Origin: Alphaproteobacteria bacterium
Lineage (GTDB): Bacteria > Pseudomonadota > Alphaproteobacteria > Micavibrionales > Micavibrionaceae
Direction of reading: 5' to 3'
Length of the DNA: 33,173 nucleotides
Assembly: GCA_020442425.1 (NCBI GenBank)
Contig: JAGRKB010000070.1
Location: forward strand, 1-33,173
The translations under genes and the position numbers were made by a program. The notes beneath the pieces are model-generated. The model saw only the letters and a program-made list of their open reading frames with translations. It did not search any database and was not told the origin of the DNA. Positions 18,726-28,119 of the stretch are shown here, piece by piece (positions within the stretch are counted from its first letter, which is position 1; each line of letters starts with the position of its first letter).

Positions 18726-19181
18726 CTATTTTCCTAACACCAACTCTGGCCGATACTGTGGGTGAGAATTAAATTGCCCTCTATAGACAACGAAAACTTT
18801 GCTCCTGTCAGCTAAATTTAGTTCATACACCTCATGAGCCACATATTCCCCTGCATGAAGAAACAATTTCCCCATAAGCGAAAAACTATCTTGTCTTTCT
18901 CTAGACTCAGACTGAGTATATCTTGATGCTATTTCGCTGATTTCACGATCAAAAGAACTAATAAATTGAGAGCCTTTATTATCTACATGCGACGCATCTA
19001 CTCGCTGCATCAAGTTGATAATCAAATTTGTAACATTTTGTTTTAGGTTTCCGAGTTTCTGAGCCTGATCTACGGCTCCAGCAAATCTGTCCTGCAATCG
19101 CCATGGCTGCTCATATAGAGATAGGACAACGTCCAACATCTCTTCCACACCATTTGCCACCATTGAAAAATCTTGTCTCAT
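18726..19181 (-). CDS. Unknown protein downstream of lpxB
   Basis: The product has 151 residues if started at ATG 19181 (MRQDFSMVANGVEEML). TTG and GTG starts four and two codons earlier are possible, and no ribosome site decides. It has no signal peptide or membrane segment and looks mainly helical in the first half (VEEMLDVVLSLYEQPWRLQDRF, LGNLKQNVTNLIINLMQRV). The C-terminal part has a beta-like KVFVVYRGQF. I recognise no family. It lies 34 bp after lpxB on the same strand, so it may be read with the lipid A genes, and converges with gltA. The coding call rests on its open length, the position and protein-like composition. Confidence 0.62.
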   Translation of the reverse strand: MRQDFSMVANGVEEMLDVVLSLYEQPWRLQDRFAGAVDQAQKLGNLKQNVTNLIINLMQRVDASHVDNKGSQFISSFDREISEIASRYTQSESRERQDSFSLMGKLFLHAGEYVAHEVYELNLADRSKVFVVYRGQFNSHPQYRPELVLGK

Positions 19182-19214
19182 AGGCACATACAATACACAC
19201 CAAACACAATTATG

Positions 19215-20366
19215 TCAAATATTTTTTATTATAAAACTTGCAGCTAAATCCGAGGCTTTTTCGTTCAAATTCGGCTGCATTTCTTCTAATACTTGACGAG
19301 CTAAACGACTAAAACGCGCTCTTTGCTCCATCCTATTATCCAAAAACCGCGCGATAGTAGCAAAAATTTCGTCGCTGACAACATTTTCTTGTATAAACTC
19401 GGGATATTCAGCCCTATCCAACAATATATTCCCTAAATGAGCGAACGTGGTACGAACCATTCGCTTAACTATTTCCCAAGTTACAGCACCCATCTTATAA
19501 AACAAAACATGAGGAACTCCTGCCAAAGCGACCTCCAGAGCAACCGTGCCGGAAACAACCATAGCCGCATCGCAAGCTCTGAACGCCTCATACTTCTCCG
19601 AAACATCAGAAGTCACAACACACGGCAAATCAAGAAACTCATCGGCCAATCTGGACTGCCACTTGGGTAAAGTCGGAACAATAAATTTTAAATCAGGATA
19701 CTTTTCGCGAGCGAAACCAACCACCTCACGAATAATCGGTAAACTCATATCCAATTCACGACGACGCGAACCGCAAAACAATCCCAATACCAGATCATCC
19801 TGACCTATTTCATGACGAGAACGAAATGCTGCCCCATTAGCACTCAATAAACCTGAAGACACCATTGGATGCCCAACAGAAATAGCACGCAATCCCTCTC
19901 GTTCAAAATATGGAACCTCAAAAGGAAAGAGACAAATAATACCATCTAAAAACTGTGCTATTTTCCGCGCGCGATCAGGGCGCCACGCCCAAACAGTCGG
20001 CGCAACATAATGAATACGCTTGGCGCTCGCGCCCTCTTTCCAAAGTGCCTTCTGAACACGAAAAGAAAAGTCCGGACTATCAATAGTAACAACCACATCA
20101 GGATTAAATCCCTTGATAGCATCAACCGTTTTTCTTATTAATCCGATAAATTTTGGAACTTTGGGTAAAATCTCAGCAATCCCCATAACAGATAATTCAT
20201 CCATCGGAAAGAAACTGGATTTTAATCCGGCCTCAAGCATTCGCTCTCCTCCAATCCCGCGTATCTCTGTCTCGGGATCAACAGCCAGCAAAGAGCGTAT
20301 CAAATCAGCCCCGAGAACATCTCCCGAACTTTCTCCCGCAATAATAAAAATCTTACGAACAGACAT
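19215..20366 (-). CDS. lpxB: Lipid A disaccharide synthase
   Basis: LpxB joins UDP-2,3-diacylglucosamine and 2,3-diacylglucosamine 1-phosphate into the lipid A disaccharide at the inner membrane. I start at ATG 20366, whose A is shared with the TAA stop of lpxI (TAATG), giving 383 residues. A GTG three codons earlier is possible. Family marks include the N-terminal IFIIAGESSGDVLGADLI, VVTIDSPDFSFRVQKAL, HYVAPTVWAWRPDRARKI, LGLFCGSRRRELDMSLP, and the C-terminal glycosyltransferase-B part with SGTVALEVALAGVPHVLFYK. Length is normal. The product of the upstream LpxI step is its direct substrate. Confidence 0.96.
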   Translation of the reverse strand: MSVRKIFIIAGESSGDVLGADLIRSLLAVDPETEIRGIGGERMLEAGLKSSFFPMDELSVMGIAEILPKVPKFIGLIRKTVDAIKGFNPDVVVTIDSPDFSFRVQKALWKEGASAKRIHYVAPTVWAWRPDRARKIAQFLDGIICLFPFEVPYFEREGLRAISVGHPMVSSGLLSANGAAFRSRHEIGQDDLVLGLFCGSRRRELDMSLPIIREVVGFAREKYPDLKFIVPTLPKWQSRLADEFLDLPCVVTSDVSEKYEAFRACDAAMVVSGTVALEVALAGVPHVLFYKMGAVTWEIVKRMVRTTFAHLGNILLDRAEYPEFIQENVVSDEIFATIARFLDNRMEQRARFSRLARQVLEEMQPNLNEKASDLAASFIIKNI

Positions 20367-21160
20367 TACTGGCACTCAACCCCATAAAGAAAAATCCCAT
20401 ATGCCTCACACAAAGATCGAACCTTGTCCAAATCTGGAATTAAAGTTGCTCCGGCCTCAACCACAATACCGGAAACGCCACATTGATAGGCAACCTCAAT
20501 TGTTTTTTCACCAATAGTCGGCAAATCCAAAGCATAATCCTGCTGAGGCTTAGACGCTTTGAATAAAACTTTTAGCCCCTCACAACGCGCAACAGATTTC
20601 ATCAAGGCATTCGTGCCTGCTTTCTCTTCTTTCGCCAATACAGAACCGGTACGGGCATCCAGAATAACAGACTGCCCCAAATCCAAGGCTCCATGTTCTT
20701 TTGCAGCCTTAATTCCTACACTTAAAAACTCGTCTAGAAAATCATCCCCTTTGCCAGAAACCAGAACACCGACAGGACACAAAAGTTCAGGCATAAATTC
20801 ATGAATCCCATGAACTCGAAAACCATCAGCTTCAAGCTCTTCACGGATTATACGAAGCAAAGCATCATCTCCCAAAGAACGCCGCAATAATTTTGAGACG
20901 ATCTGCATACCCCTCCGATCAACTTTTAAAGTCAAAAAATTAGGACGCGCCAACCCTCCGACCAAAACCAGATCATGAATTTTTTTATCTTTAAAAAAGG
21001 AAATGATGGCGCCAGCCTGACCAACAGAATAATCAACGCCCAAGCGCAACAAAACGGCCCCATGACCATCACGCTCTAAGGCCTTCACCAAGCGCAAAGG
21101 CAAATCACCATTTCCGGCAATAATTCCTACCGTTAGGCGATTTTCTTTTGAGGAGTGCAT
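20366..21160 (-). CDS. lpxI: UDP-2,3-diacylglucosamine diphosphatase LpxI (DUF1009)
   Basis: LpxI cleaves UDP-2,3-diacylglucosamine to lipid X. It replaces the unrelated LpxH in alphaproteobacteria such as Caulobacter. The 264 residues start with VGIIAGNGDLPLRLVKALE and show the conserved GGLARPNFLTLKVD, GDDALLRIIREELEADGFRVHGIHEFMPELL, CEGLKVLFKASKPQQDYALDLPTIGEKTIE, and the C-terminal GIVVEAGATLI. The ATG at 21160 makes a 28-bp overlap with the end of lpxA. A later start would remove the conserved N-terminal strand. It sits between lpxA and lpxB, its usual place. Confidence 0.94.
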   Translation of the reverse strand: MHSSKENRLTVGIIAGNGDLPLRLVKALERDGHGAVLLRLGVDYSVGQAGAIISFFKDKKIHDLVLVGGLARPNFLTLKVDRRGMQIVSKLLRRSLGDDALLRIIREELEADGFRVHGIHEFMPELLCPVGVLVSGKGDDFLDEFLSVGIKAAKEHGALDLGQSVILDARTGSVLAKEEKAGTNALMKSVARCEGLKVLFKASKPQQDYALDLPTIGEKTIEVAYQCGVSGIVVEAGATLIPDLDKVRSLCEAYGIFLYGVECQ

Positions 21161-21933
21161 AAAGGAAAACGTCCCTTGTTTCTGGCAAAACTGATAATCT
21201 GCATGACAGCATCAGCTTGAGAAAAATCATTGGCAACCATGTCAATACGTTGATCCATAGTCCCTTCTTCACCAAACAGCTCGTTAAAAGCTCTTTGCAA
21301 CATACGAATTTGATCCTTATCAAACCCGTTTCTTTCAAGGCCAATAATGTTAAGACCCGCCAAAAATGCGCGTTCACCTTTTACGCGACCATAAGGGATA
21401 ACATCACTCTCGACACCGGACATTCCGCCAATCACAGCAAAAGAACCAATACGAACAAATTGGTGAATCGCAGCCAACCCGCCTATCAAAACATGATCGC
21501 CGACAACAACGTGACCACCCAAAGTCGCATTATTAGCAAGGATCACATGATCGCCGACAACACAATCATGCGCCACATGAGTGCTCATCATAAACAGACA
21601 ATGATTTCCAACGACTGTCTTCATTGCACCGGATTCCGTCCCCGGATTCATCGTACAATGTTCCCGGATCGTATTGTGATGACCAATAATCAGCTCTGAA
21701 TCTTCACCATGAAATTTCAAATCCTGCGGAGCATGCCCGACCGAGGCAAATGGATATATAACAGTATCACTACCGACATTGGTACGCCCTTCAACAACCA
21801 CGTGAGATTTCAACTCAACGCGATCTCCAAGACAAACTTTGGAACCAACAACGGAATAAGGACCAATAACAACCCCTTCACCCAATTGGGCTTTAGGGTC
21901 AACGATAGCTGTAGGATGGATTTGTATACTCAT
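21133..21933 (-). CDS. lpxA: UDP-N-acetylglucosamine acyltransferase
   Basis: LpxA starts lipid A synthesis by moving a 3-hydroxyacyl chain from acyl carrier protein to UDP-GlcNAc. The 266 residues are mostly left-handed beta-helix hexapeptide repeats, followed by a helical C-terminal region. The catalytic base is H122 in STHVAHDCVVG. By alignment in my head, G170 in FAVIGGMSG stands at the position that is Gly173 in E. coli. A Gly there allows a longer acyl chain (about C14), while the Met in Pseudomonas limits it to C10. Acyl length is therefore inferred only. It ends inside the start of lpxI. Confidence 0.96.
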   Translation of the reverse strand: MSIQIHPTAIVDPKAQLGEGVVIGPYSVVGSKVCLGDRVELKSHVVVEGRTNVGSDTVIYPFASVGHAPQDLKFHGEDSELIIGHHNTIREHCTMNPGTESGAMKTVVGNHCLFMMSTHVAHDCVVGDHVILANNATLGGHVVVGDHVLIGGLAAIHQFVRIGSFAVIGGMSGVESDVIPYGRVKGERAFLAGLNIIGLERNGFDKDQIRMLQRAFNELFGEEGTMDQRIDMVANDFSQADAVMQIISFARNKGRFPLCTPQKKIA

Positions 21934-21989
21934 ATAGGGAACATGCCTTATTCAAGGGTAAACTTCAAATCACGGAATTTTTCCGGATA

Positions 21990-22463
21990 TTACACCTTTT
22001 CAGGGTCCATAATCATGGCAGAGAACTCCGCCTCGGCGCATAATTGTCCATCAACTTTGGCCTCACCCTTAAACTTCCACACAGGCCCGCGAGACTTCAA
22101 CACCTCGACATGGATATGCATAGAATCTCCGGGAGTAACAGGACGGCGAAACTTGGCATTATCAATCGTCATAAAATAGACAAGCTTGCCTTCGCCTTCT
22201 TCGCCCATAGTATGAACAACCAGCACTCCTGAAGTCTGAGCCATAGCCTCAACAATCAAAACACCGGGCATAACAGGCGCTCCGGGAAAATGCCCTTGAA
22301 AGAACGGCTCATTAAAAGTGACATTCTTTAGCCCAACCGCACTTTTACCTTTTTCACATTCCAAAATGCGATCTACCAATAACAAAGGATAACGATGCGG
22401 AATCTTGGTCATGATGCCGCGAACATCAATCACTTCCTTTTTACCTTCTTGAACATCACTCAT
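21990..22463 (-). CDS. fabZ: 3-hydroxyacyl-ACP dehydratase FabZ
   Basis: FabZ removes water from 3-hydroxyacyl-ACP in fatty-acid elongation and competes with LpxA and LpxD for hydroxyacyl-ACP, which explains its place between them. The 157-residue hot-dog-fold protein has the motif [13 protein letters not shown], the catalytic H58 in [13 protein letters not shown], and E72 in LIVEAMAQ. Its ATG overlaps the lpxD stop in an ATGA arrangement, so translation is coupled. A 56-bp gap follows before lpxA. Confidence 0.97.
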   Translation of the reverse strand: MSDVQEGKKEVIDVRGIMTKIPHRYPLLLVDRILECEKGKSAVGLKNVTFNEPFFQGHFPGAPVMPGVLIVEAMAQTSGVLVVHTMGEEGEGKLVYFMTIDNAKFRRPVTPGDSMHIHVEVLKSRGPVWKFKGEAKVDGQLCAEAEFSAMIMDPEKV

Positions 22464-23494
22464 GAGTTGGTTCCTTCTTTTTTTCTTTCAACAGCTTTAC
22501 TTAAATACACCGACTGGCGCAGATATTTCTTCATAGGCATCGCCGGATACCCCATCCATTCTTCTTTGGCAGGAATATTCTTGGTCACTCCGGATTTGGC
22601 AGCAACTTTAGCCATGCTTCCGATTTTTAGATGACCGGCAACGCCGACCTGACCGGCAAGAACAACAAAATCTCCAATTTCAGTACTTCCGGCTATACCA
22701 ACTTGAGAAACAAGAATACAACCGCGCCCGATCTTCACATTGTGACCGATCTGAACCAAATTATCGATCCAACTTCCCGATCCGATCACAGTATCTCCGG
22801 AAGCCCCGCGATCAATTGTAGAATTCGCTCCAATCTCAACCATATCACCTATCACAACGCGCCCCAACTGAGGCACTTTAACAAAACCACTCGGATCAAT
22901 AGCAAACCCAAAACCATCTTGCCCGATCCGAACGCCGGGATAAATTCTAGACCCGCGCCCTACAATCGCATGGGAAATCGTCGCATGATTACCAACCCTC
23001 ACACCATCGGCAAGAATAACACCAGCACCAATCGCAGCATGGCTCTCTACCCAAACACCACTGCCCAGCTCGGCCCCCGCACCAACAGTCACAAAATCAC
23101 CGACAAAACACCCGTCACCGATTTTAGCTGAAGGATGAACACTCGCCAAAGAAGATATAAACGGCTCGGGTCGCTGCTCGGGATAAAAAACCTGTGCAGC
23201 CAGAGCATAAGCCTTATAAGGGGTTGGAGACAGCAACAACCGCAAGCCTTCAGGCGCAAACTCAATCATATCAGGATGAACAATACAGGCTCCGGCCTTT
23301 GTAACTGAGAATTGATCCTTGTATTTTTTATTATCGAGAAAGGAAAGATGCTCTGCATTGGCAACATCCAAGGCAGCGACATCAGACACAACAAAATCCG
23401 CATCACTGGACACATGAAGCTCAGCACCGATTTTTCCGGCGATTTGTGCCAGACTATAAGAAGCAGGAGATACAAAAAAACGCGGATCAGCCAT
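22460..23494 (-). CDS. lpxD: UDP-3-O-(3-hydroxyacyl)glucosamine N-acyltransferase
   Basis: LpxD adds the second 3-hydroxyacyl chain during lipid A synthesis. The 344 residues have an N-terminal uridine-binding domain (about 1-105, with [13 protein letters not shown]), then a long beta-helix of hexapeptide repeats. The catalytic histidine lies in QIGHNVKIG. The C-terminus ends in a charged helix ([17 protein letters not shown]). Length is normal. The gene lies 26 bp after skp and overlaps fabZ by 4 bp. Confidence 0.96.
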   Translation of the reverse strand: MADPRFFVSPASYSLAQIAGKIGAELHVSSDADFVVSDVAALDVANAEHLSFLDNKKYKDQFSVTKAGACIVHPDMIEFAPEGLRLLLSPTPYKAYALAAQVFYPEQRPEPFISSLASVHPSAKIGDGCFVGDFVTVGAGAELGSGVWVESHAAIGAGVILADGVRVGNHATISHAIVGRGSRIYPGVRIGQDGFGFAIDPSGFVKVPQLGRVVIGDMVEIGANSTIDRGASGDTVIGSGSWIDNLVQIGHNVKIGRGCILVSQVGIAGSTEIGDFVVLAGQVGVAGHLKIGSMAKVAAKSGVTKNIPAKEEWMGYPAMPMKKYLRQSVYLSKAVERKKEGTNS

Positions 23495-23520
23495 TTAATA
23501 AACTAACGACTCCAAAAAAA

Positions 23521-24045
23521 TTAAGGGAATTGCTTATCCAAGCGGGTCAAAACGTCTCTAGTGATATCCAGCTCTTCTTGAACCAGAACCACGGATTTTC
23601 GATCAATAACGACTTGGAACTTATGCTCATCAGCCACATCAGCAGCAATTTGGGAAACATTTTTATGAATGGCTCCTAACAAAGCGACTTTTTTATCTTC
23701 CAGATTTTTACGAGCTTCATTGATTTTATCCTGATATTTTTTGGCCGCAGTCGTAAAATCATTGCGAGCTTTCTCAAACTCTGCCTTGGACATTTTTTCC
23801 TTACCATCCTTGAGCAGAGACTTTTCAAGATCTGCCAGTTTGGTACGATTGTCCTTAATAAGCGCTTGCAAATCTTTTTCAAGTTTTTGCAATTGCGCCG
23901 TAGCACTCTTACCCTGTTTTGAATTAACGATAACCGCTTCAACATCCAAAACAGCAACCGCTTTTTTTCCATCCTCGGCATGGACCATGACGGGTGAACA
24001 AACGGTAACAATAGCAAACGCCATAAGCGCAATCAGTTTTCTCAC
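23521..24045 (-). CDS. skp: OmpH/Skp-type periplasmic chaperone
   Basis: Skp holds unfolded outer-membrane proteins on the way to BamA. The 174 residues begin with a Sec signal peptide (MRKLIALMAFAIVTVCSPVMVHA, cleavage after A23). A first strand (AVAVLDVEAVIVNS) follows, then a long charged coiled-coil tentacle at about 45-130, and a last strand (FQVVIDRKSVVLVQEELDITRDVL). This layout is the OmpH/Skp family. The gene lies 31 bp after bamA and 26 bp before lpxD, the standard arrangement. Confidence 0.93.
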   Translation of the reverse strand: MRKLIALMAFAIVTVCSPVMVHAEDGKKAVAVLDVEAVIVNSKQGKSATAQLQKLEKDLQALIKDNRTKLADLEKSLLKDGKEKMSKAEFEKARNDFTTAAKKYQDKINEARKNLEDKKVALLGAIHKNVSQIAADVADEHKFQVVIDRKSVVLVQEELDITRDVLTRLDKQFP

Positions 24046-24076
24046 AATAACCTCACAAAAAAATCAAATGAATGAA

Positions 24077-26350
24077 TTAAAACCGTGTTCCAAAGCTAAA
24101 GCGGAAGACTTGCTCAACGTCATAATCTTCCTTAACATATGGTTTGGACAGATCAACTCTAACTGGCCCCATTGGAGAACGCCAAGTCAAGCCGACACCG
24201 CCGGATGCACGAAGAGTATTCTCATCAACCAAACCACTTCCGCTTTCATCAAGTCCCCACAAAGAGCCGACATCAGTAAAGGCATGACCGGAAACACCCA
24301 AATCATCTGGAAGCCCTAGAGGGAAAGTCAACTCAGCCGTACCGCGGTAAAACTGATTACCCCCTAAAGAGTCGTCAGTTACAAGATCACGAGGTCCGAC
24401 CCCATATTTTTCAAATCCACGGAACGTATTGCCCCCAAGAAAATAACGCTCATTGATTTTCACATCCTCATCACCGTAACCGGCAATAATTCCGGTTTCA
24501 CCGAGCAAATTAAAGACCCAGTTCTTGGCTATCGGTACATAATAGGAACCACCAAGCTTACCGGAGACATACTGGGCATCCCCGCCCAAACCGGCAACTT
24601 CCAAATCAAGCCAGGAGGTCAAACCATCCGTCGGAAAGAAACGACTGTCTAAATCTTCATAGGACAACCGCTGGGAAATCGCAGACGTCATACGGTTTCC
24701 TTCTTGATCGATAACAAAGCGCGAGGCATCACTATCAACATTGGTAATCTCGTTACTCTCAATGCGATATTTCCACAACTGACGCCAGTTTTTGGAAAGC
24801 GGGTAACCAATACGCGCAGCGCCCCCCGTCCTCCTCTGATCGAAAGAAGATTGATCCTGCTGATCTCTGGTCGTGTGGAAAGCATCAAACCCGAGCGCCA
24901 AATCCCGCTCTAGGAAATAAGGCTCGGTAAAGGAAACATCAAACTCGGTACGAGCTCCGGCAACAGTAGCGGACAAACCAAGGTCTTGCCCTTTCCCCAA
25001 CAAGTTACGTTCGCGAATGTGGAAATCCGCCAAAGGACCATCAGCCGTCGAGAACCCTGCCCCGAAAGAAACTTCACCGGTCGATTGTTCTTCAACAGAG
25101 ACATCAACAACGGTTTTATCAGGCGTACTACCCGGCAAGGTTTTTACATCAACCTTAGAGAAATATCCCAGATTGTTGATATTTTTTTCTGATTCAGCCA
25201 GCAAGGTACGGTTAAACGCATCCCCCTCTACCAATTCCATCTGACGACGAACAACCTTGTCCAAAGTCCGAACATTCCCGTCAATATTAATTCTCTCTAC
25301 AAAAACGCGCGGGCTTTCATTGATATTGAACAGCAGATCAACAGTCTTAGCTTCGCGGTTACGATTGACATCAGGAACAACCGTGGCAAATGCATACTGC
25401 ATATCGCCAAGAGAATGAGTCATGCGCTCGACAGTGTTTTTAACCTCTTCCGCATCATACCAATCCGAAGTCGAAAGAGTGACATCTTTCATCAAAGATT
25501 GAGGATCAAGATTTCTCAACTGTGAATTTACACGAATGTCACCGACTTTATAACGCTCGCCCTCATCAACAGTAACAGTAATGTAGAAGCGTTCTTTATC
25601 CTGAGACAACTCCGAAACAGAAGAAATCACACGAAAATCAGCATAGCCTTCCTTAAGATAAAACTGGCGCAAAACTTCCATATCATAAGACAAACGATCC
25701 TGATCATACCGATCAGCGGAAGAAAGAATATTGTACCAACGACGCTCTCGAGATGTGATGACCGAACGCAACTCGTCATCCCCATATCGTTCATTTCCAA
25801 CAAAGCGGATGGAGCTAATCTCTGTCAAAGGCCCTTCTGAAACTTCAAAGACCAAATCAACACGGTTCTGATCCAACTTAATGACTTTGGGTTGGATATC
25901 AGCAGAAAAACGTCCGTTGCGATGATAAATATCGTACAAACGCGATAAATCATTTTGAATGGATGTTCTGGTAAAAACCTGACGCGGACGAGCCGTAATC
26001 TCAGCCATCAGCTGATCGTCTTCCAATTCGTCATTCCCTTCGAAAACCACCTGATTAATCACAGGATTTTCAACGACCTTAACAGTCACTATTCCATTGC
26101 TCTCGGAAATCTGAACGTCAGCAAAAAGCCCCGTAGAAAACAGGCTTTTCAAGGCATCATCCAGACTATCTTGCGTAACAGCATCTCCTTTGTGCAGACC
26201 GAGATACGTCAAAACAGTCGCAGGCTCGACACGCTCGGACCCTTCGACACGAATATCACGAACACTAGCAGCCCAGGCCGAAGTGGTACACACCACCAGA
26301 ACCAAACAAGCCACAGCAACAGAATAAAGGAATAGGAATCCGTATCTCAT
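24077..26350 (-). CDS. bamA: Outer-membrane protein assembly factor BamA
   Basis: BamA is the central outer-membrane insertase for beta-barrel proteins. I start at ATG 26350 (757 residues), where the signal peptide MRYGFLFLYSVAVACLVLVV begins, with cleavage likely after SAWA. A TTG start at 26389 would put hydrophobic residues in front of it. Five POTRA domains fill about 28-420 (first: VRDIRVEGSERVEPATVLTYL). The C-terminal barrel contains SFGAGFSTADG, the lid-loop-type segment KINERYFLGGNTFRGFEKYGVGPRD, and VRVDLSKPYVKEDYD. It ends in the aromatic beta signal FRFSFGTRF. A terminator separates it from rseP, so it probably has its own promoter. Confidence 0.97.
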   Translation of the reverse strand: MRYGFLFLYSVAVACLVLVVCTTSAWAASVRDIRVEGSERVEPATVLTYLGLHKGDAVTQDSLDDALKSLFSTGLFADVQISESNGIVTVKVVENPVINQVVFEGNDELEDDQLMAEITARPRQVFTRTSIQNDLSRLYDIYHRNGRFSADIQPKVIKLDQNRVDLVFEVSEGPLTEISSIRFVGNERYGDDELRSVITSRERRWYNILSSADRYDQDRLSYDMEVLRQFYLKEGYADFRVISSVSELSQDKERFYITVTVDEGERYKVGDIRVNSQLRNLDPQSLMKDVTLSTSDWYDAEEVKNTVERMTHSLGDMQYAFATVVPDVNRNREAKTVDLLFNINESPRVFVERINIDGNVRTLDKVVRRQMELVEGDAFNRTLLAESEKNINNLGYFSKVDVKTLPGSTPDKTVVDVSVEEQSTGEVSFGAGFSTADGPLADFHIRERNLLGKGQDLGLSATVAGARTEFDVSFTEPYFLERDLALGFDAFHTTRDQQDQSSFDQRRTGGAARIGYPLSKNWRQLWKYRIESNEITNVDSDASRFVIDQEGNRMTSAISQRLSYEDLDSRFFPTDGLTSWLDLEVAGLGGDAQYVSGKLGGSYYVPIAKNWVFNLLGETGIIAGYGDEDVKINERYFLGGNTFRGFEKYGVGPRDLVTDDSLGGNQFYRGTAELTFPLGLPDDLGVSGHAFTDVGSLWGLDESGSGLVDENTLRASGGVGLTWRSPMGPVRVDLSKPYVKEDYDVEQVFRFSFGTRF

Positions 26351-26407
26351 AAAAACACCAACATGTATCAAACAGGCAAAAAGCCACAAAGGATTGTAAT
26401 ATTTGCG

Positions 26408-26436
26408 AAAATACCCCCTGAGACCATACTAATCAA
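26408..26436 (-). promoter_or_regulatory. Candidate bamA promoter
   Basis: On the minus strand, TTGATT (26436-26431), 17 bases, then TATTTT (26413-26408). Transcription would start near 26401, about 50 bases before the bamA ATG at 26350. It follows the rseP terminator. It would drive bamA-skp-lpxD-fabZ-lpxA-lpxI-lpxB. Nothing else was recognised in this 238-bp gap. Confidence 0.4.
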
Positions 26437-26530
26437 GCGAAACTATCAAGGGACGGTCATTCTATCACCCGATCTTTAGCAACAAAACCCCTGATTTCCG
26501 GATTATCCGCTAAAAACGTAGATCAGAAAC

Positions 26531-26557
26531 AAAAAAGGCCGCTTGAACGGCGGCCTT
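26531..26557 (-). terminator. Strong terminator after rseP
   Basis: On the minus strand a perfect 8-bp stem AAGGCCGC / GCGGCCTT (plus arms 26535-26542 and 26550-26557) with a 7-base loop is followed by a T run (26536-26531). It lies about 32 bp past the rseP stop and ends the lolD-dnaE-rseP-rseP run. Confidence 0.88.
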
Positions 26558-26588
26558 AATTGATATAACACAATATAGATTATGAAAA

Positions 26589-27992
26589 TCAACTTTCTCC
26601 ATTAAGGACGAACATCTGCAAAACATCATTCAGGTTCGAAAAGACCATCAAAGAGACCAGTATTACCAGCCCAAACCGAAACGCATACTCTTGAACACGT
26701 TCGGAAATAGGCTTTCCTCTGACAGCTTCAACGCCATAAAATAACAAATGTCCACCATCAAGCATTGGAATTGGAAACAGGTTAATCAAGCCCAAATTGA
26801 TAGACAGCAAAGCTGTAAACAATACAACAGAAATGATACCACGCTCGGCCATATCGCCGGCCATCGCCCCGATACGGATAATGCCACCCAATTCCTTGGC
26901 GCTACGTGTTCCTGTCACCATCTGCCAAACAGCATTCAAAGTCTCTTTGGAAATCGTCCAAGTCTCGGAAACAGCAATCCCCAAGGCAGAAATCGGTCCG
27001 TAATTAATAATCTCTCCTTTAGGACGCACACCCAAAAACAAGGCATTATACATTGGGTCTTCAGGCTTGAAGATATGCTCGTTTATATCCTTAGGAGGAT
27101 GAATCCGAATATCTGTCGCTTTCGACTCTAGGGAAGTTTGAATGACCATCGGTTTATCAAGACCATCAACAACCAGATCATGAGCACGACGAACATCCCC
27201 ATCTGTATCCTGACCGTTTACAGCCGTAATACGAGCCAAATCAATCCCGTTAGCAGGTCCAATAACGCCCAGATATCCACGCTCATGAACAAAACCAAAA
27301 CGATCGGCCTCTGTGACCTTGTCAGGAGTAAGAGCGACATGAACAATCTCTCCTGAACGATCAATTTCAAAGTCCAGCTCTTGATTCATCCGCAACAAAA
27401 CGGTACGGCGAACTTCGTCAAAGCTCACAATCTCCTTGCCGTCAATGGACTTAATGATGTCATGGGGCATAATGCCGAAACGATCAGCAACACTACCAAC
27501 CTCAACACCCGTAACTTGTGGCGGTGTCACTGGACGACCGATACCGATATAAAGAGCCGCTAAAATCAAAATAGCAAACAGGAAGTTGATCCCTGGACCC
27601 GCAAAAACAATCAAAGCCCGCTTCCAGACAGGCTTGGAAAAAAAGGCAACTTTACGCTCGTCTTCTGTCATATGACGCTTATGCCCTTCAGAATCCTCGA
27701 TCTCATCGGTATATCCTGCACTGGCAGGATCGACATCCCCAAACATTTTGACATAACCGCCAAGAGGGAAAAGAGATATTTTCCAACGTGTTCCTGATTT
27801 AGCAGTCCACCCAAACAGTTCCTTACCAAAGCCGACAGAAAACACCTCGACTCGAACACCACAAAGACGAGCAACTATGTAGTGCCCCCACTCATGAACG
27901 AAAACCAGAATACCGAGGACAGCCAAAAACGTGACCCCGTAAGTCCAGATATTTCCAAGAACAAGCTGGACCAACTCAAACAATGATTCCAT
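26589..27992 (-). CDS. rseP: RseP-type site-2 zinc metalloprotease, copy next to bamA
   Basis: RseP-type proteases cut single-pass membrane proteins inside the bilayer and can release sigma factors from anti-sigma factors. The 467 residues have zinc motif HEWGH (H33, E34, H37) in the first membrane helix, FPLGGYVKMFGD, then PDZ domains (first about 155-230, ITGVEVGSVADRFG type). The second active-site motif LDGG (L411, D412) lies in the last helices. This copy sits directly before bamA, the usual alphaproteobacterial position, so I take it as the standard rseP orthologue. It has its own 127-bp upstream gap with a palindrome. Confidence 0.94.
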   Translation of the reverse strand: MESLFELVQLVLGNIWTYGVTFLAVLGILVFVHEWGHYIVARLCGVRVEVFSVGFGKELFGWTAKSGTRWKISLFPLGGYVKMFGDVDPASAGYTDEIEDSEGHKRHMTEDERKVAFFSKPVWKRALIVFAGPGINFLFAILILAALYIGIGRPVTPPQVTGVEVGSVADRFGIMPHDIIKSIDGKEIVSFDEVRRTVLLRMNQELDFEIDRSGEIVHVALTPDKVTEADRFGFVHERGYLGVIGPANGIDLARITAVNGQDTDGDVRRAHDLVVDGLDKPMVIQTSLESKATDIRIHPPKDINEHIFKPEDPMYNALFLGVRPKGEIINYGPISALGIAVSETWTISKETLNAVWQMVTGTRSAKELGGIIRIGAMAGDMAERGIISVVLFTALLSINLGLINLFPIPMLDGGHLLFYGVEAVRGKPISERVQEYAFRFGLVILVSLMVFSNLNDVLQMFVLNGES

Positions 27993-28022
27993 TTAAAAAA
28001 ACCTATTTTTCAGCAAATTTTA

Positions 28023-28042
28023 GGTACACTAGACAGTGTACC
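28023..28042. promoter_or_regulatory. Operator-like perfect palindrome between the two rseP genes
   Basis: GGTACACT (28023-28030), four bases, then AGTGTACC (28035-28042) form a perfect 8-bp inverted repeat 31 bp before the downstream rseP start. On the minus strand it overlaps a weak candidate -10 (TATGGT, with TTAACT sixteen bases upstream). It is not followed by a T run, so it is unlikely to be a terminator. The regulator is unknown. Confidence 0.45.
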
Positions 28043-28119
28043 ATATAAATAACGAACCTGTAGTTAATATAGACACTCCGAAAGAATTACAAAGGGGAAT
28101 CGCTGTATTTTGACGGAAA

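Noticed and set aside
28023..28042. The palindrome before rseP as an intrinsic terminator
   Set aside because: Neither strand has a T run directly after the stem.
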